Notes: generated from the sequence alone by a model not told the origin. A stretch of DNA of 64,000 nucleotides from JAUVPB01 sp965223695 (GCA_965223695.1 CBDCXJ010000044.1:62001-126000); one strand, 5' to 3'. Shown: positions 42,051-51,252, counted from the stretch's first letter. A program made the numbers and translations.

Positions 42051-43040
42051 TCACAGCCAGCGCTTCCAGCGGAAGAAGCCGAGTGAGGCCGCGAGCACCG
42101 CGCCCATGATTCCGATCACGGCCCAGAAGGCGGTTCCCGTTCCCTCGCCGGGGAAGAGCAGATTCATACCGAAGATGCCGGTCACGAGCGTGAGCGGCAG
42201 CATGATCGTCGCGATCAACGTGAGCACGCGGAGCACGTCGTTCTGCTTGTGCGAGATGACCGACTCGTTCGTCGACTCGAGCGCCTCGACGACCTCCTTG
42301 TAGTTGTCGAGCAGGTCCCACACGCGCTCGGTCGCGTCGACGATGTCGTCGAAGTACACATCGAGATCCTCGCGCAGGAAGCGCTGCGTGTAGCGGTCGA
42401 GCTGCCTGACCGTCGATCGCTCGGGCTTGATGATCTTGCGGTACGCGATCACCTCCTGCTTGGCGTTGGAGATGTCGCGCACGATCTCCTCACTGCGACC
42501 CTCGAACATCTCGTCTTCGATCGCGTCGAGCTTGAAGCCGATCTTGTCGAGGATCGGGAAGCAGTAGTCGAACAGCTCATCGAGCACGCGATAGAGGACG
42601 TAGCCCGATCCCTTCGAGAACAGCTCGTGGCGCAGCTCCTGGTCGCGTTCGCAGCGCGCGAACATGCGCGACACGGGCAGGATCTCGACGTTCGGGAGCG
42701 TGATCAGGAAGTCGGGCCCGAGGAAGAAGTCGAGCTCGGCAGCGTTGAGTCGCTGCACCTGCTTGTCGTACTTGGGGAAGTGCAGCACGGCGAACAGGTA
42801 GTCGGGGTATTCGTCGATCTTCGGGCGCTGGCGCTTCGAGAGCACGTCTTCGACGTCGAGCTCGTGGAAGCCGAAGCGCTCGGCAAGCTGCGCCGCCTCG
42901 ACGGTGCCGGGGCTCTCGACGTGGATCCAGGTCAGGCCGTCCGAGCGGAGCTCGGCGCTCGTGTGGTCAGGCTGCGAGCGCGGCTCGTGAGCGGTCTGCG
43001 AACGGGCCCGACGAATGCGGGTGAGTGTCGGTCTGGCCAT
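42051..43040 (-). CDS. corA: CorA family magnesium/cobalt transporter
   Basis: 329 residues. The large cytoplasmic N-terminal funnel contains LTWIHVESPGTVEAAQLAERF; two TM helices occupy the last 60 residues, with the pore signature FGMNLLF (G-M-N) between them and a short basic C terminus (FRWKRWL). It forms pentameric Mg2+ channels. The periplasmic loop after GMN is LFPGEGTGTAFW. Upstream lies a likely promoter with TACACT. Confidence 0.93.
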   Translation of the reverse strand: MARPTLTRIRRARSQTAHEPRSQPDHTSAELRSDGLTWIHVESPGTVEAAQLAERFGFHELDVEDVLSKRQRPKIDEYPDYLFAVLHFPKYDKQVQRLNAAELDFFLGPDFLITLPNVEILPVSRMFARCERDQELRHELFSKGSGYVLYRVLDELFDYCFPILDKIGFKLDAIEDEMFEGRSEEIVRDISNAKQEVIAYRKIIKPERSTVRQLDRYTQRFLREDLDVYFDDIVDATERVWDLLDNYKEVVEALESTNESVISHKQNDVLRVLTLIATIMLPLTLVTGIFGMNLLFPGEGTGTAFWAVIGIMGAVLAASLGFFRWKRWL

Positions 43041-43271
43041 GGCTACTCAGAGGGTCATCCATTCGCATGCTCTAAAGGTGCAGTGTACTCCGTGATGGGC
43101 GATGCTTCACTTGCCTGCTCCACGAGGTTCCGGAACTGTCGATCGCCCATCTTGTTTCGGCAGTAGCGACCCGCGGCTCAAGCGCCGGCGCGGCGCCCGC
43201 GAGGCGCCAGGCGCGACCTGCTTGGTCGCTGCCAGCCTCGGGCGAACGAAATCGTGGAACTGACCATCTAG
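43041..43271. other. Intergenic region between corA and tRNA-Arg
   Basis: 231 bases without a convincing gene. On the minus strand it holds the corA promoter at its left end. A 31-codon frame (MGDRQFRNLVEQASEASPIT) overlaps that promoter, lacks a ribosome site, and is probably chance. The right half is GC-rich without recognisable structure. Confidence 0.4.
43082..43110 (-). promoter_or_regulatory. Putative sigma70-type promoter of corA
   Basis: On the minus strand GTGAAG (-35-like) is followed by 17 nt and TACACT (-10). Transcription would begin about 35 nt before the corA ATG. Confidence 0.4.
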
Positions 43272-43344
43272 CGCGCCCGGCAGGATTCGAACCTGCGACT
43301 TCGTGCTCCGGAGGCACGCGCTCTATCCCCTGAGCTACGGGCGC
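43272..43344 (-). tRNA. tRNA-Arg (anticodon CCG)
   Basis: 73 nt folding as a full cloverleaf: acceptor GCGCCCG paired with CGGGCGC, D-stem GCTC/GAGC, anticodon stem CGTGC/GCACG with loop CTCCGGA (anticodon CCG, reading CGG), T-arm GCAGG-TTCGAAT-CCTGC, discriminator G. CCA is not encoded. Confidence 0.95.
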
Positions 43345-43794
43345 AATATGTCGAGTCTAGCTCCGTCGTCACTTGGGGATTGGTTGTGCGTGCGTCTAGA
43401 ACGTCGGTTGTGCTGGCGTTGTCGGCTGGGGCTGCCCGGGAAATCTTTTCGGCAACGGCAAGCGTTGCCAAAAAGTTCCCCGTGCCATACGGCCGACACT
43501 CCCTCACACCTGGGACATAGGGGCGTCGCAACCGGTGCTTCATCTGCGTGAGTCCGGGTCTTGCTCTTTTCCACTTGTGAGCAAGGGACCGTTGTGCGGC
43601 ACGGTCCCGACGGTAGACCACGGAGGTGCCCTCGCTGGGCGTTAGGCGTGGGGCCGGGGGCGGTATGAGTGGGCGGGGATAGCTCGGTGCCGCCGTACTT
43701 TGGCGGTGCCGGGATGTCCCCACCCACCCTCTGCAGAAAGACTGTTTTCGTTCCAAACGAATGCCCGGCGCAAACTCACCGTTAGGCTGCCGCG
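43345..43794. other. 450-bp noncoding, hairpin-rich region
   Basis: No convincing coding frame: the longest frames lack homology and ribosome sites. GC content looks lower than its neighbours. It contains a strong hairpin at 43445-43475, a second stem GGGACCGT/ACGGTCCC near 43585-43608, and ends in the TAGGCT box that serves dgcA (6 nt before its ATG). No known structural RNA was recognised. Confidence 0.5.
43445..43475. terminator. Strong hairpin, possible bidirectional terminator
   Basis: Arms CTTTT-C-GGCAACG and CGTTGCC-A-AAAAG pair over 12 bp with one C/A mismatch around a GCAAG loop. The T- and A-rich bases at the stem's foot resemble a bidirectional intrinsic terminator, but no gene ends here on either strand, so another role is possible. 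Confidence 0.4.
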
Positions 43795-44814
43795 ATGCAA
43801 CTGAGCCACAGGACGGTCACAGTGCGGCTCGGGTCGCCATTTCGTATTTCGCGATCGGTTACCGAAGAGACTCGCGTCGTTGAGGTCGCGATCGAGGTGG
43901 GTGGCGTCACCGGATATGGGGAGGCGGCGCCGCAGGCGCATTACGAGGAGAGTGTGGAGTCGGCGAGCGCATTTCTCGACGGGGCGAGAGAGCTTCTTGG
44001 CAACGACCCGTGGGCGTTCGATGCGATTGGACGCCGGCTCGCGTCGGTGCCAGGCGAGATGGCGGCGAAATCCGGCGTCGACGCCGCGTTGCACGACCTC
44101 TGCGGGAAGCTCGCAGGCGTGGCAGCCTGGCGGTTGCTCGGCCACGACCGGCTCGGGCCGCCGAGCTCGTGGACGGTCTGGCTCGGTGATCCCGATGACA
44201 TGGCTACGCGGGCCGCTGAGGCCGCGCCACGCTTCGTGCGCCTCAAGCTGAAGCTGGGTGGGCGCGACGGCCTCGACGTCGATCGCGTGCGAGCGGTCAG
44301 CGAGGCCACCGACCGACCGCTGATGGTCGACATCAACGAGTACTGGACGCTCGACGAGGCGCTCGACTCCGTTCCTCAGCTGGCCGAGCTGGGCGTCGAG
44401 TACGTCGAGCAGCCTCTTCCAGCCGGCGACGAGGGCGGCGTGGCGCTCAAAGAGGCGTCGCCACTCCCTATCTACCTCGACGAGGACTGTCACACGCTCG
44501 GCGACGTTGCCTCCTGTGCCGAGCGGGCCCATGGCGTGAACCTCAAGCTCGCGAAAAGCGGCGGAATCCGCGAGGCCTGTCGCATGGCGCACGCAGCGCG
44601 CGCGCTCGGTCTTGGGGTGATGCTGGGATGCATGATCGAGACGGGGCTCGGCATCGCCGCCGGCTGCCAGGTCGCACCGCTCTGCGACTACGTCGACCTC
44701 GACGGAAATCTGCTGCTTGCAGAGGACCCCTGGAGCGGGGTCGACTTCGTCGACGGCGTCCAGCAACCGTCAGAGGCGCCGGGGCTCGGCGTCGCGCAGC
44801 GCGAGGCGAGCTAG
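43795..44814 (+). CDS. dgcA: Dipeptide epimerase / N-acyl-glutamate racemase, DgcA-like
   Basis: 339 residues of the enolase superfamily, muconate-lactonizing subgroup. The catalytic KxK is Lys151-x-Lys153 (RLKLKLGG), metal ligands Asp179 (MVDIN), Glu205 (VEQPL) and Asp229-231 (YLDEDC), and the second base Lys is in NLKLAKSGG (251-254). This is the L-Ala-D/L-Glu epimerase pattern. Directly followed by a DUF1611/DgcN gene, the pair described in D-glutamate catabolism, where DgcA racemises the N-acylated glutamate made by DgcN. ATG 6 nt after TAGGCT (leaderless). Confidence 0.85.
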   Translation: MQLSHRTVTVRLGSPFRISRSVTEETRVVEVAIEVGGVTGYGEAAPQAHYEESVESASAFLDGARELLGNDPWAFDAIGRRLASVPGEMAAKSGVDAALHDLCGKLAGVAAWRLLGHDRLGPPSSWTVWLGDPDDMATRAAEAAPRFVRLKLKLGGRDGLDVDRVRAVSEATDRPLMVDINEYWTLDEALDSVPQLAELGVEYVEQPLPAGDEGGVALKEASPLPIYLDEDCHTLGDVASCAERAHGVNLKLAKSGGIREACRMAHAARALGLGVMLGCMIETGLGIAAGCQVAPLCDYVDLDGNLLLAEDPWSGVDFVDGVQQPSEAPGLGVAQREAS

Positions 44815-45861
44815 GTGAAGAAGTACGTGATCCTGGCCGAGGGCTACCTGGCCGATCCGCACCACGGCAAGACGACCCGGGGCGTCGTCAGCTACGGGCA
44901 GGACGAGGTCGTCGCGATCGTCGATGCGAGCTACGACGGATCCGACTTCCAGGGCATCCCGGTGCACGACGACCTCGCTGGTGCCCTCACGCACGGGCCG
45001 GACACCGCGATCATCGGTGTTGCGCCAACGGGCGGGAGGCTGCCGCCGCAGTTCCGGGCCCAGGTCATCGAGGCGCTCGAGTGCGGCCTCGACGTCGAAG
45101 CCGGCATGCACGAGTTCCTGGCCGATGACGATGAGCTGAGCGCCCTCGCCGCGACGCACCAGGTGGAGCTCCGCGACCTCCGTCGCCCGCCTGAGGGGAT
45201 TGGCGTGCCGAGCGGTGCCAACCTGCAGGACGAGGCCGACGTCGTGCTCACCGTCGGCTCGGACTGCGCGATCGGCAAGATGACGATCGCGCTCGAGCTC
45301 CACGCCGAGTCGCTGCGGCAGGGTCTGAAATCGGTATTCGTCCCGACCGGGCAGACAGGGATCGCAATCGCCGGCTGGGGGATAGCCGTCGACGCCGTCG
45401 TCGCCGACTACATCGCCGGCGCCGCCGAGCATCTCGTCGTCGAGGGAGCAAAGCGGGGCGACCTGCTCTGGATCGAGGGGCAGGGCTCGCTCATCCACCC
45501 GCTCTACTCCGGCGTCACGCTGGGCCTCTACCACGGAGCCATGCCGCACCAGCTCGTGCTCTGCCACCGGGCAGGCGACATCCACATCGACACCCGACCC
45601 GAGCACCCGATCCCGTCGCTGAGCGAGCTGATCGAGATCTACGAACGAGCCTCGCTGCCGGCACGTCGGGCGAGGGTCAGCGCGGTCGTGCTTAACACGT
45701 CGTTGCTCGACGAGCACGACGCGCGCAAAGCGCTCGAGGCAGCCCAGGCCGAGACAGGGCTCGTCGCCGGCGATCCCGTGCGCTTCGGCAGCGAGGGCGT
45801 CGCCGCGGCCGTCGCCGAGGCCGCGACGGCTCGCCGGGCTCGCGCGAGCCGCTCGACGTGA
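44815..45861 (+). CDS. dgcN: DUF1611 family N-acyltransferase, DgcN-like
   Basis: 348 residues: a Rossmann-like N-terminal domain (YVILAEGYLADPHHGKTTRG) and a C-terminal P-loop-like domain with TVGSDCAIGKMTIALEL and LLWIEGQGSLIHPLYSG, both hallmarks of DUF1611. DgcN acylates D-glutamate, allowing DgcA to racemise it. Its GTG directly abuts the dgcA stop (TAGGTG), so the two are translationally linked. Its stop overlaps the first aminopeptidase start (GTGA). Confidence 0.85.
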   Translation: MKKYVILAEGYLADPHHGKTTRGVVSYGQDEVVAIVDASYDGSDFQGIPVHDDLAGALTHGPDTAIIGVAPTGGRLPPQFRAQVIEALECGLDVEAGMHEFLADDDELSALAATHQVELRDLRRPPEGIGVPSGANLQDEADVVLTVGSDCAIGKMTIALELHAESLRQGLKSVFVPTGQTGIAIAGWGIAVDAVVADYIAGAAEHLVVEGAKRGDLLWIEGQGSLIHPLYSGVTLGLYHGAMPHQLVLCHRAGDIHIDTRPEHPIPSLSELIEIYERASLPARRARVSAVVLNTSLLDEHDARKALEAAQAETGLVAGDPVRFGSEGVAAAVAEAATARRARASRST

Positions 45862-46958
45862 TCGACAGCCGCGCCGAGCGCCTCGCGAGGCTCGTCAGCG
45901 ACTACTCGCTCGGGCTACGCGACGGCGACGTCTTCAGGATCGACGGCGCCCACGAGTCCCTCGCCCTCGGCGTCCCGATCTATGAACGCGCACTCGCCGC
46001 CGGCGCACATCCCTACACGCAAATCAAGGTGGAAGGAGCCGCCGAGCAGCTCCTCAAGGTGGGAACCGATGAGCAGCTGACCTATATCGGGTCGACTGCG
46101 GCTCCTGAGCTCGAAGAGCTCGATGCACTCTTGACGATCTGGTCGGATCTGAATACACGCGAGCTGAGCGGCGTCGACCCGGCCCGGCAGAAGCTGATGC
46201 TCGACGCGCGGCAAGAGCTCTCTAAGCGACGCACCGAGCGAATCTTCTCGGGCGAGCTCCGCTGGTGCGGAGCCCTGTTCCCAACGCAGGCGCACGCCCA
46301 GGACGCGGGGATGTCCCTGCGCGCCTACGAGGAGTTTGTCTACGGCGCCTGCCACGTCCTCGAGGACGAAGATGCGGCGGCCCACTGGCGTGCCACCGCG
46401 GCCGCGTTGAAAGCGCGTGCGAGCGAGCTCGATGCCGTGAGCGAGCTACACATTCAGGGTCCCGATACCGACCTCAGGGTCGGCGTTGCAGGCCGCACCT
46501 GGATCGCCGCCGACGGCCGGCTCAACATGCCCGACGGAGAGGTGTTCACGAGCCCGCTCGAGGACCAGACGAACGGCGAGATCCGCTACACGTTCCCCGC
46601 CAGCTTCCAGGGTCGCGAGGTCGAGGACGTTCGCCTCAGATTCGAGAAGGGGCGCGTGGTCGACGCGGAAGCCGCGCGCGGAAGCGCCTACCTCGAGACG
46701 GTGCTCGAGCTCGAGGGGGCCGACATCCTTGGCGAGGTGGCGTTCGGGCTCAACTACGAGATCGACCGTTTCACGCACAACATCCTCTTCGACGAGAAGA
46801 TCGGGGGCACCATGCATCTCGCCCTCGGCGCGAGCTTCCCGATGACCGGCGGCCTCAACTCAGCTCCGATCCACTGGGACATGATTTGCGACCTTCGCGA
46901 GGACGGCGAGGTGTACGCGGACGGCGAGCTGATCTGGCGGGCGGGGCACTTCCTCTGA
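45858..46958 (+). CDS. M29 family aminopeptidase (first copy)
   Basis: 366 residues of the thermophilic aminopeptidase (AmpS/AmpT) family. RLNMPDGEVFTSP supplies the first metal Glu; GEVAFGLN the second; FDEKIGGTMHLALG and HWDMICDL give the metal His and His/Asp. It would release N-terminal residues from peptides with a dinuclear metal site. GTG start inside the dgcN stop. With the epimerase and the next paralogue it forms a peptide/D-amino-acid-salvage operon, perhaps for cell-wall peptides. Confidence 0.88.
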   Translation: MIDSRAERLARLVSDYSLGLRDGDVFRIDGAHESLALGVPIYERALAAGAHPYTQIKVEGAAEQLLKVGTDEQLTYIGSTAAPELEELDALLTIWSDLNTRELSGVDPARQKLMLDARQELSKRRTERIFSGELRWCGALFPTQAHAQDAGMSLRAYEEFVYGACHVLEDEDAAAHWRATAAALKARASELDAVSELHIQGPDTDLRVGVAGRTWIAADGRLNMPDGEVFTSPLEDQTNGEIRYTFPASFQGREVEDVRLRFEKGRVVDAEAARGSAYLETVLELEGADILGEVAFGLNYEIDRFTHNILFDEKIGGTMHLALGASFPMTGGLNSAPIHWDMICDLREDGEVYADGELIWRAGHFL

Positions 46959-48082
46959 TGGACGCGCGACTCGCACGCATGGCAGACGTGCTCGTCGACT
47001 ACTCGCTCGGCGTCGAGGGTGGCGATACCGTGCTAGTCAGTGGCCCGCTCGCGGCGGCCTCCTTCGCGCTGGCGGTGCAGGAGCGTGTGCTGGCGGCAGG
47101 TGGCCACGCACAGCTGCGGCTGCAGTCCGAGGAGCTCGAGGAGGCACTCGTTCGATGCGGCACGACGGCCCAGCTGGAATGGGTCAACCCGACCACGCGC
47201 CGGCTTTATGAAACCGTCGACTGCGGCGTGTTTCTCCTTGCGCCTGCCAATACGCGCGCGCTCACGGGGACCGCGGCCGAAGCCAACGCCGCGCGCCGGC
47301 GCGCCCAACACGAGCTGCGTGAGCTGCTCGAGTCGCGCGAGCAAGCAGGTGAGTTGCGGACGGTGGTGACGGCGGTGCCGACCCACGCCCTTGCTCAGGA
47401 GGCCGACATGTCGCTGCGCGACTACACCGATCTCGTCGTGGCGGCGGGCTGGCTAGACGACGACGACGCGGTTGGCGCGTGGCGGGCCTTCAGCGAACGA
47501 GGAGCGAGACTCGCGGCCCGGCTGGGCCAAGGCACGACCGTGCGCGTCGAGGCAGATCGCACCGACATCACGCTCGACGTTGCCGGGCGCACCTGGGTCG
47601 CCGCCGACGGCAAGCAGAACTTTCCCGACGGCGAGGTCTACACGGCGCCGCATGAAGGCGCGACCCAGGGGCGGATCAGGTTCCCGCACGCGACGATCAT
47701 CGAGGGACGGCGGATCGAAGGCGTCGAGTTGACCTTCGTCGATGGCACGGTCACTGAGGCCCGCGCCGATCGGGGTGACGCCGACCTGCAGGCTTTGCTC
47801 GACACCGACGAGGGAGCTCGTCGGGTCGGTGAGCTCGCGATCGGGCTCAACGGGCGGATCGAGCGCTTCACGGGGGAGCCGCTCTTTGACGAGAAGATCG
47901 CCGGAACCGTGCATCTGGCGCTCGGCGCAGCCTACCCTGAATGTGGAGGAACGAACGTCTCCGCACTGCACTGGGACCTGGTCTGTGACCTGCGCGAGCA
48001 GGGCCGAGTTCACCTCGACGGCGAGGTCGTGTACGAGCACGGGAAGTTCGTCGCGGAGTGGCCTCGAGCGGACGTGGCGTGA
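46958..48082 (+). CDS. M29 family aminopeptidase (second copy)
   Basis: 374 residues, paralogous to the preceding gene with the same motifs: KQNFPDGEVYTAP, GELAIGLN, FDEKIAGTVHLALG and HWDLVCDL. The ATG overlaps the previous stop by one base (TGATG). The two copies align over their whole length but differ widely at the N terminus, so this is an old duplication with probably distinct substrate preferences. Confidence 0.88.
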   Translation: MDARLARMADVLVDYSLGVEGGDTVLVSGPLAAASFALAVQERVLAAGGHAQLRLQSEELEEALVRCGTTAQLEWVNPTTRRLYETVDCGVFLLAPANTRALTGTAAEANAARRRAQHELRELLESREQAGELRTVVTAVPTHALAQEADMSLRDYTDLVVAAGWLDDDDAVGAWRAFSERGARLAARLGQGTTVRVEADRTDITLDVAGRTWVAADGKQNFPDGEVYTAPHEGATQGRIRFPHATIIEGRRIEGVELTFVDGTVTEARADRGDADLQALLDTDEGARRVGELAIGLNGRIERFTGEPLFDEKIAGTVHLALGAAYPECGGTNVSALHWDLVCDLREQGRVHLDGEVVYEHGKFVAEWPRADVA

Positions 48083-48105
48083 AGCGCGAGACATAGAATC
48101 GACGC

Positions 48106-49098
48106 GTGGAGCTCGATGTCGTCTTCGTCGGCACGTCGGGCTCTGTTCCTACCGCCCGACGTGGTGCGCCCGCGATCCTCGTGCGTCGGGGCGGCGATCG
48201 ATTCCTCGTCGACTGCGGCGAGGGAACCCAGCGTCAGCTTCTTCGCTCGACGGTCGGCCTCGTCGACGTCCCCGACATCCTGCTCACGCACTTCCATGCC
48301 GACCACTTCCTCGGCTTGCCCGGGCTGCTAAAGACGCTCGCCCTGCGTGGTCGTGAGACGCCGCTGACCGTGGCGGGGCCGGGCGGGCTCCGCGATCACT
48401 TTCACGCCCTGCGGCGTGTCATCGGCAACCTGCCATTCGAGCTCACGCTCGTCGAGCTCGACGCGGGCGACATCCTCGAGCGCGGCAAGTGCCGCGTCGA
48501 GGTGTTCGCCGTCGAGCATGGCGTCGACGCGGTGGGCTACGCCTTCGTCGAGGACGCCCGGCCGGGGCGGTTCGATGTGGAGGCCGCCCGCGCGATGGGG
48601 GTTCCGGAGGGTCGGGCATGGGGCCGGCTCCAGGCCGGCGAGACGGTCGAGCTCGACGATGGTCGAACTGTCGTGCCGGCAGACGTGCTCGCCGAGACGC
48701 GGCCCGGCCGGCGCGTTGTCATTACCGGCGACACCCGACCGGTGCGCTCTGTCATCGAAGCCGCCAACGAGGCCCAGCTGCTCGTCCACGACGGCACCTT
48801 CAGCGAGGAAGAGGCCGAACGAGCAGTGGCGACGGGTCATTCGACGGCGCGCGAGGCCGCCGAGATCGCGCGTTTCGCCGGCGTCGAGCTGCTTGCCCTC
48901 GTCCATCTCTCGTCGCGTTATGGGGGATCGGAGATCGCCAGCGAGGCGCGGGAGGTCTTCGAGAACACCGTGGTGCCGCGCGACTTCGACCTGATCCAGG
49001 TGCCCTACCCGGAGCGCGGTAGCCCGATTCTGCACCGGCGCGCAGCCCGCGCCGAGGGCGCGCGGGGAGCTGAACCAGTGCCCGCCGGCGGCACCTAG
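48106..49098 (+). CDS. rnz: Ribonuclease Z
   Basis: 330 residues, metallo-beta-lactamase fold. THFHADHFLGLPGL is the zinc motif HxHxDH; VDCGEGTQRQLLRS and VITGDTRPV supply further motifs; LLVHDGTFSEEEAERA matches RNase Z. It matures tRNA 3' ends or acts as BN-like exonuclease; since the tRNA here lacks an encoded CCA, the former fits. The C-terminal 25 residues (RRAARAEGARG) are an extra tail. GTG lies 6 nt after TAGAAT. Confidence 0.92.
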   Translation: MELDVVFVGTSGSVPTARRGAPAILVRRGGDRFLVDCGEGTQRQLLRSTVGLVDVPDILLTHFHADHFLGLPGLLKTLALRGRETPLTVAGPGGLRDHFHALRRVIGNLPFELTLVELDAGDILERGKCRVEVFAVEHGVDAVGYAFVEDARPGRFDVEAARAMGVPEGRAWGRLQAGETVELDDGRTVVPADVLAETRPGRRVVITGDTRPVRSVIEAANEAQLLVHDGTFSEEEAERAVATGHSTAREAAEIARFAGVELLALVHLSSRYGGSEIASEAREVFENTVVPRDFDLIQVPYPERGSPILHRRAARAEGARGAEPVPAGGT

Positions 49099-49242
49099 AC
49101 GGGCCACGGCGCTCCGAACCACCCTTTCGAGGGTTCTCGGTACCGCTTTTGGTCAAAGTACGTCACACTTCCGAGGGACGCACCACCTGCGGAACCGGCG
49201 TCTGCGGCACCGGGCACTGGCGAGATCTGCGGCACCGAGAGC

Positions 49243-49305
49243 ATGACCGAACCCACCCACAACATCGATCTGGCTGCGAGCATGGCCGTAGCCCGGCGCG
49301 CCTAG
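49243..49305 (+). CDS. Possible 20-residue leader peptide before the epimerase
   Basis: MTEPTHNIDLAASMAVARRA, with its TAG overlapping the epimerase GTG by one base (CTAGTG). The tight overlap suggests translational coupling. No clear ribosome site precedes it and no homology is recognised, so it may be chance. The rest of the 206-bp gap before it holds no other feature. Confidence 0.3.
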   Translation: MTEPTHNIDLAASMAVARRA

Positions 49306-50264
49306 TGGCGAAGTACGTCGTTACAGGCTGCGCGGGTTTCATCGGCTCGCACCTCGCCGAGGCGCTGATCGAGCGCGGCGACGACGTTGTCGGTGTCGAC
49401 AACTTCAGCGCCTACTACGAGAGAAGCCTCAAGGAGCACAATCTGGCCCGCCTTCGTGACGAGAATGCCTTTACGCTGGCCGAGCTCGATCTCGCTGTCG
49501 ACTCGCTTGACGCGGTCGCGGGCTCCGCCGACGGGATCTTCCATCTCGCCGCACAGCCAGGCGTTCGTGCCAGCTGGGGCCAGGAGTTCGACCCCTATGT
49601 GCGCGACAACGTGCTCGCAACCCAGCGAATCTTCGAGCAGGCCTGCCGAAACGATCTACGCGTCGTCTGGGCCTCCTCGTCCTCGGTCTACGGCAACGCG
49701 GCGGCCTACCCCACGCACGAGGACATGGCCCCGCAGCCGATCTCGCCCTACGGTGTCACGAAGCTCACCTGCGAGCAGCTGAGCTCGGCCTACCGCGACG
49801 CGCTCGAGCTCGACGCCGTCGCAATGCGCTACTTCACCGTCTACGGGCCGAGGCAGCGTCCCGACATGGCTTTCACGCGGATCGCGCAGTCGCTCGTCCA
49901 GAGCGGCGCGTTCACGCTCTATGGCACCGGCGAGCAATCGCGCGACGTCACCTACGTCTCGGATGCGGTCAGCGCCACGATGCTCGCGATGGAGCACGCA
50001 CAAAGCGGCGCTGTCTTCAACGTTGGCGGCGGCGACGAGGTGACCCTACATCGCGTAATCGAGTTGTTCGAAGAGGCGAGCGGCGCATCGCTGACCATCG
50101 CCTCTGCGCCGAGCGCGAACGGCGATGCCCGCCGGACGTCGGCCGACACGACGCGCGCGCGCACCGAGCTCGGCTGGGAGCCGGCGGTGTCAATGTGCGA
50201 CGGAGTTCGCGCCCAGCTCGAGTGGATCACGCGAGCACCGAGCCTCGGCGAGCTCGTCGGCTAG
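49305..50264 (+). CDS. NAD-dependent nucleotide-sugar epimerase (GalE/UDP-glucuronate epimerase-like)
   Basis: 319 residues of the extended SDR family: GCAGFIGSHLAEALIERGDDV (glycine-rich NAD motif), ASSSSVYGN, and YGVTKLTCE with the catalytic Tyr-x3-Lys; VYGPRQRPDMAF and RDVTYVSDAVSAT are sugar-binding and conserved C-terminal signatures. The product is a UDP-linked sugar for surface polysaccharide. The GTG start is fixed by the beginning of the Rossmann strand. It opens the polysaccharide locus. Confidence 0.9.
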   Translation: MAKYVVTGCAGFIGSHLAEALIERGDDVVGVDNFSAYYERSLKEHNLARLRDENAFTLAELDLAVDSLDAVAGSADGIFHLAAQPGVRASWGQEFDPYVRDNVLATQRIFEQACRNDLRVVWASSSSVYGNAAAYPTHEDMAPQPISPYGVTKLTCEQLSSAYRDALELDAVAMRYFTVYGPRQRPDMAFTRIAQSLVQSGAFTLYGTGEQSRDVTYVSDAVSATMLAMEHAQSGAVFNVGGGDEVTLHRVIELFEEASGASLTIASAPSANGDARRTSADTTRARTELGWEPAVSMCDGVRAQLEWITRAPSLGELVG

Positions 50265-50438
50265 ATGGGGCCAGCCCGAAACCCACGAAATCGCAGAATC
50301 AACCACCTTGATCGTCTAATAGGTGCTTCCCGGGCGCGCGAGACTCCATACACTGAAGACCCGCATGCCCGGCGCGGCAGCTGCGGCACGGGGGAAGAAT
50401 TCCTTGAGCTGCGCTCTTCTGGCGCCGAGTAAGTAACC

Positions 50439-51242
50439 ATGGAAGTCCAGGGCTTCATTCCGCTTCTGCGCCGCTGGTGGTGGCTGCTTGTTCTCGGCAC
50501 TGCCGTGGCGGGCGTCGTGTCGTACGCGATCACGACGCGCATCGACCCGACCTACGAGGCCGAAGTCGGTCTGTTGACCGGTCCCATCTCGACCGACGAG
50601 GGCACAGTGAGGGCGTCCGGCGCGCTGGCGCGCACGTATGCGGAGCTCGCCATAAGCGGGCCGCTCCTCGAGCGAACGGCGGGTCGCCTCGGGCTGACGA
50701 CGCCAACCGAGGATCTGCGAGAAGCCGTCCGCTCCTCGTCGAACGAGGTCAGCCGGATCGTCACCATCCGCGTCAAGGACTCGATTCCGCAACGCACGGC
50801 GCTCTTCGCCGAGACGCTCGGCCGCGAGCTGATCAGGCTCAGTGAAGAGGTCTCCGCCGAATCGACGGAGTCGGTCGAAGAGCTGATGCGCCAGGACGAG
50901 ATCGTGGCGCTGACCAATCGCCAGCAGGCGCTTATTCGCCAGGCGGCGACGCGAGTGTTCGGCTCTCCGCTCGCCGGGCAGCTCTCGATCGTCGATCCAC
51001 CCGAGATCCCGACGACTCAGGTTGCGCCAAAGGTCGCGCTGCTGACGGCGCTCGCCGCGATCGCAGGCCTGATCGGAGCAGGGCTCCTCGCGCTTCTGCG
51101 CGAGTCGGTCCGACGGCCGACCGACTCCTACGGCGAGCCTGTCACTGACGCCCTCGATGTGCTGCCGGACGACGTCGCCCGTGAGTCGATCCCGACGCGA
51201 GTCGTCGTCGAGTCGTTGCCGTCCCGTGAATCGGCGGACTAG
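50439..51242 (+). CDS. Wzz-type polysaccharide co-polymerase
   Basis: 267 residues: TM1 (about 13-33, RRWWWLLVLGTAVAGVVSYA), an extracellular domain with GLLTGPISTDEG, and TM2 (about 198-218, VALLTALAAIAGLIGAGLLAL) followed by a cytoplasmic tail. The conserved proline-rich motif PPEIPTTQVAPK precedes TM2. It probably regulates chain length or export together with the Wzy-type polymerase. It has no tyrosine-kinase domain. A TACACT box at 50348 may provide a promoter. Confidence 0.85.
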   Translation: MEVQGFIPLLRRWWWLLVLGTAVAGVVSYAITTRIDPTYEAEVGLLTGPISTDEGTVRASGALARTYAELAISGPLLERTAGRLGLTTPTEDLREAVRSSSNEVSRIVTIRVKDSIPQRTALFAETLGRELIRLSEEVSAESTESVEELMRQDEIVALTNRQQALIRQAATRVFGSPLAGQLSIVDPPEIPTTQVAPKVALLTALAAIAGLIGAGLLALLRESVRRPTDSYGEPVTDALDVLPDDVARESIPTRVVVESLPSRESAD

Positions 51243-51252
51243 GCGAGCGGCG

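Noticed and set aside
43090..43185. A 31-codon frame upstream of corA
   Set aside because: It covers the likely corA promoter and lacks a ribosome site.
43272..43344. tRNA-Arg as an integration site
   Set aside because: No integrase, no repeated tRNA 3' end and no phage genes on either side.
43335..43727. A 130-residue minus-strand frame with Cys-rich stretch next to the tRNA
   Set aside because: It overlaps the tRNA and two hairpins, has no ribosome site, and its Cys pattern fits no zinc ribbon.
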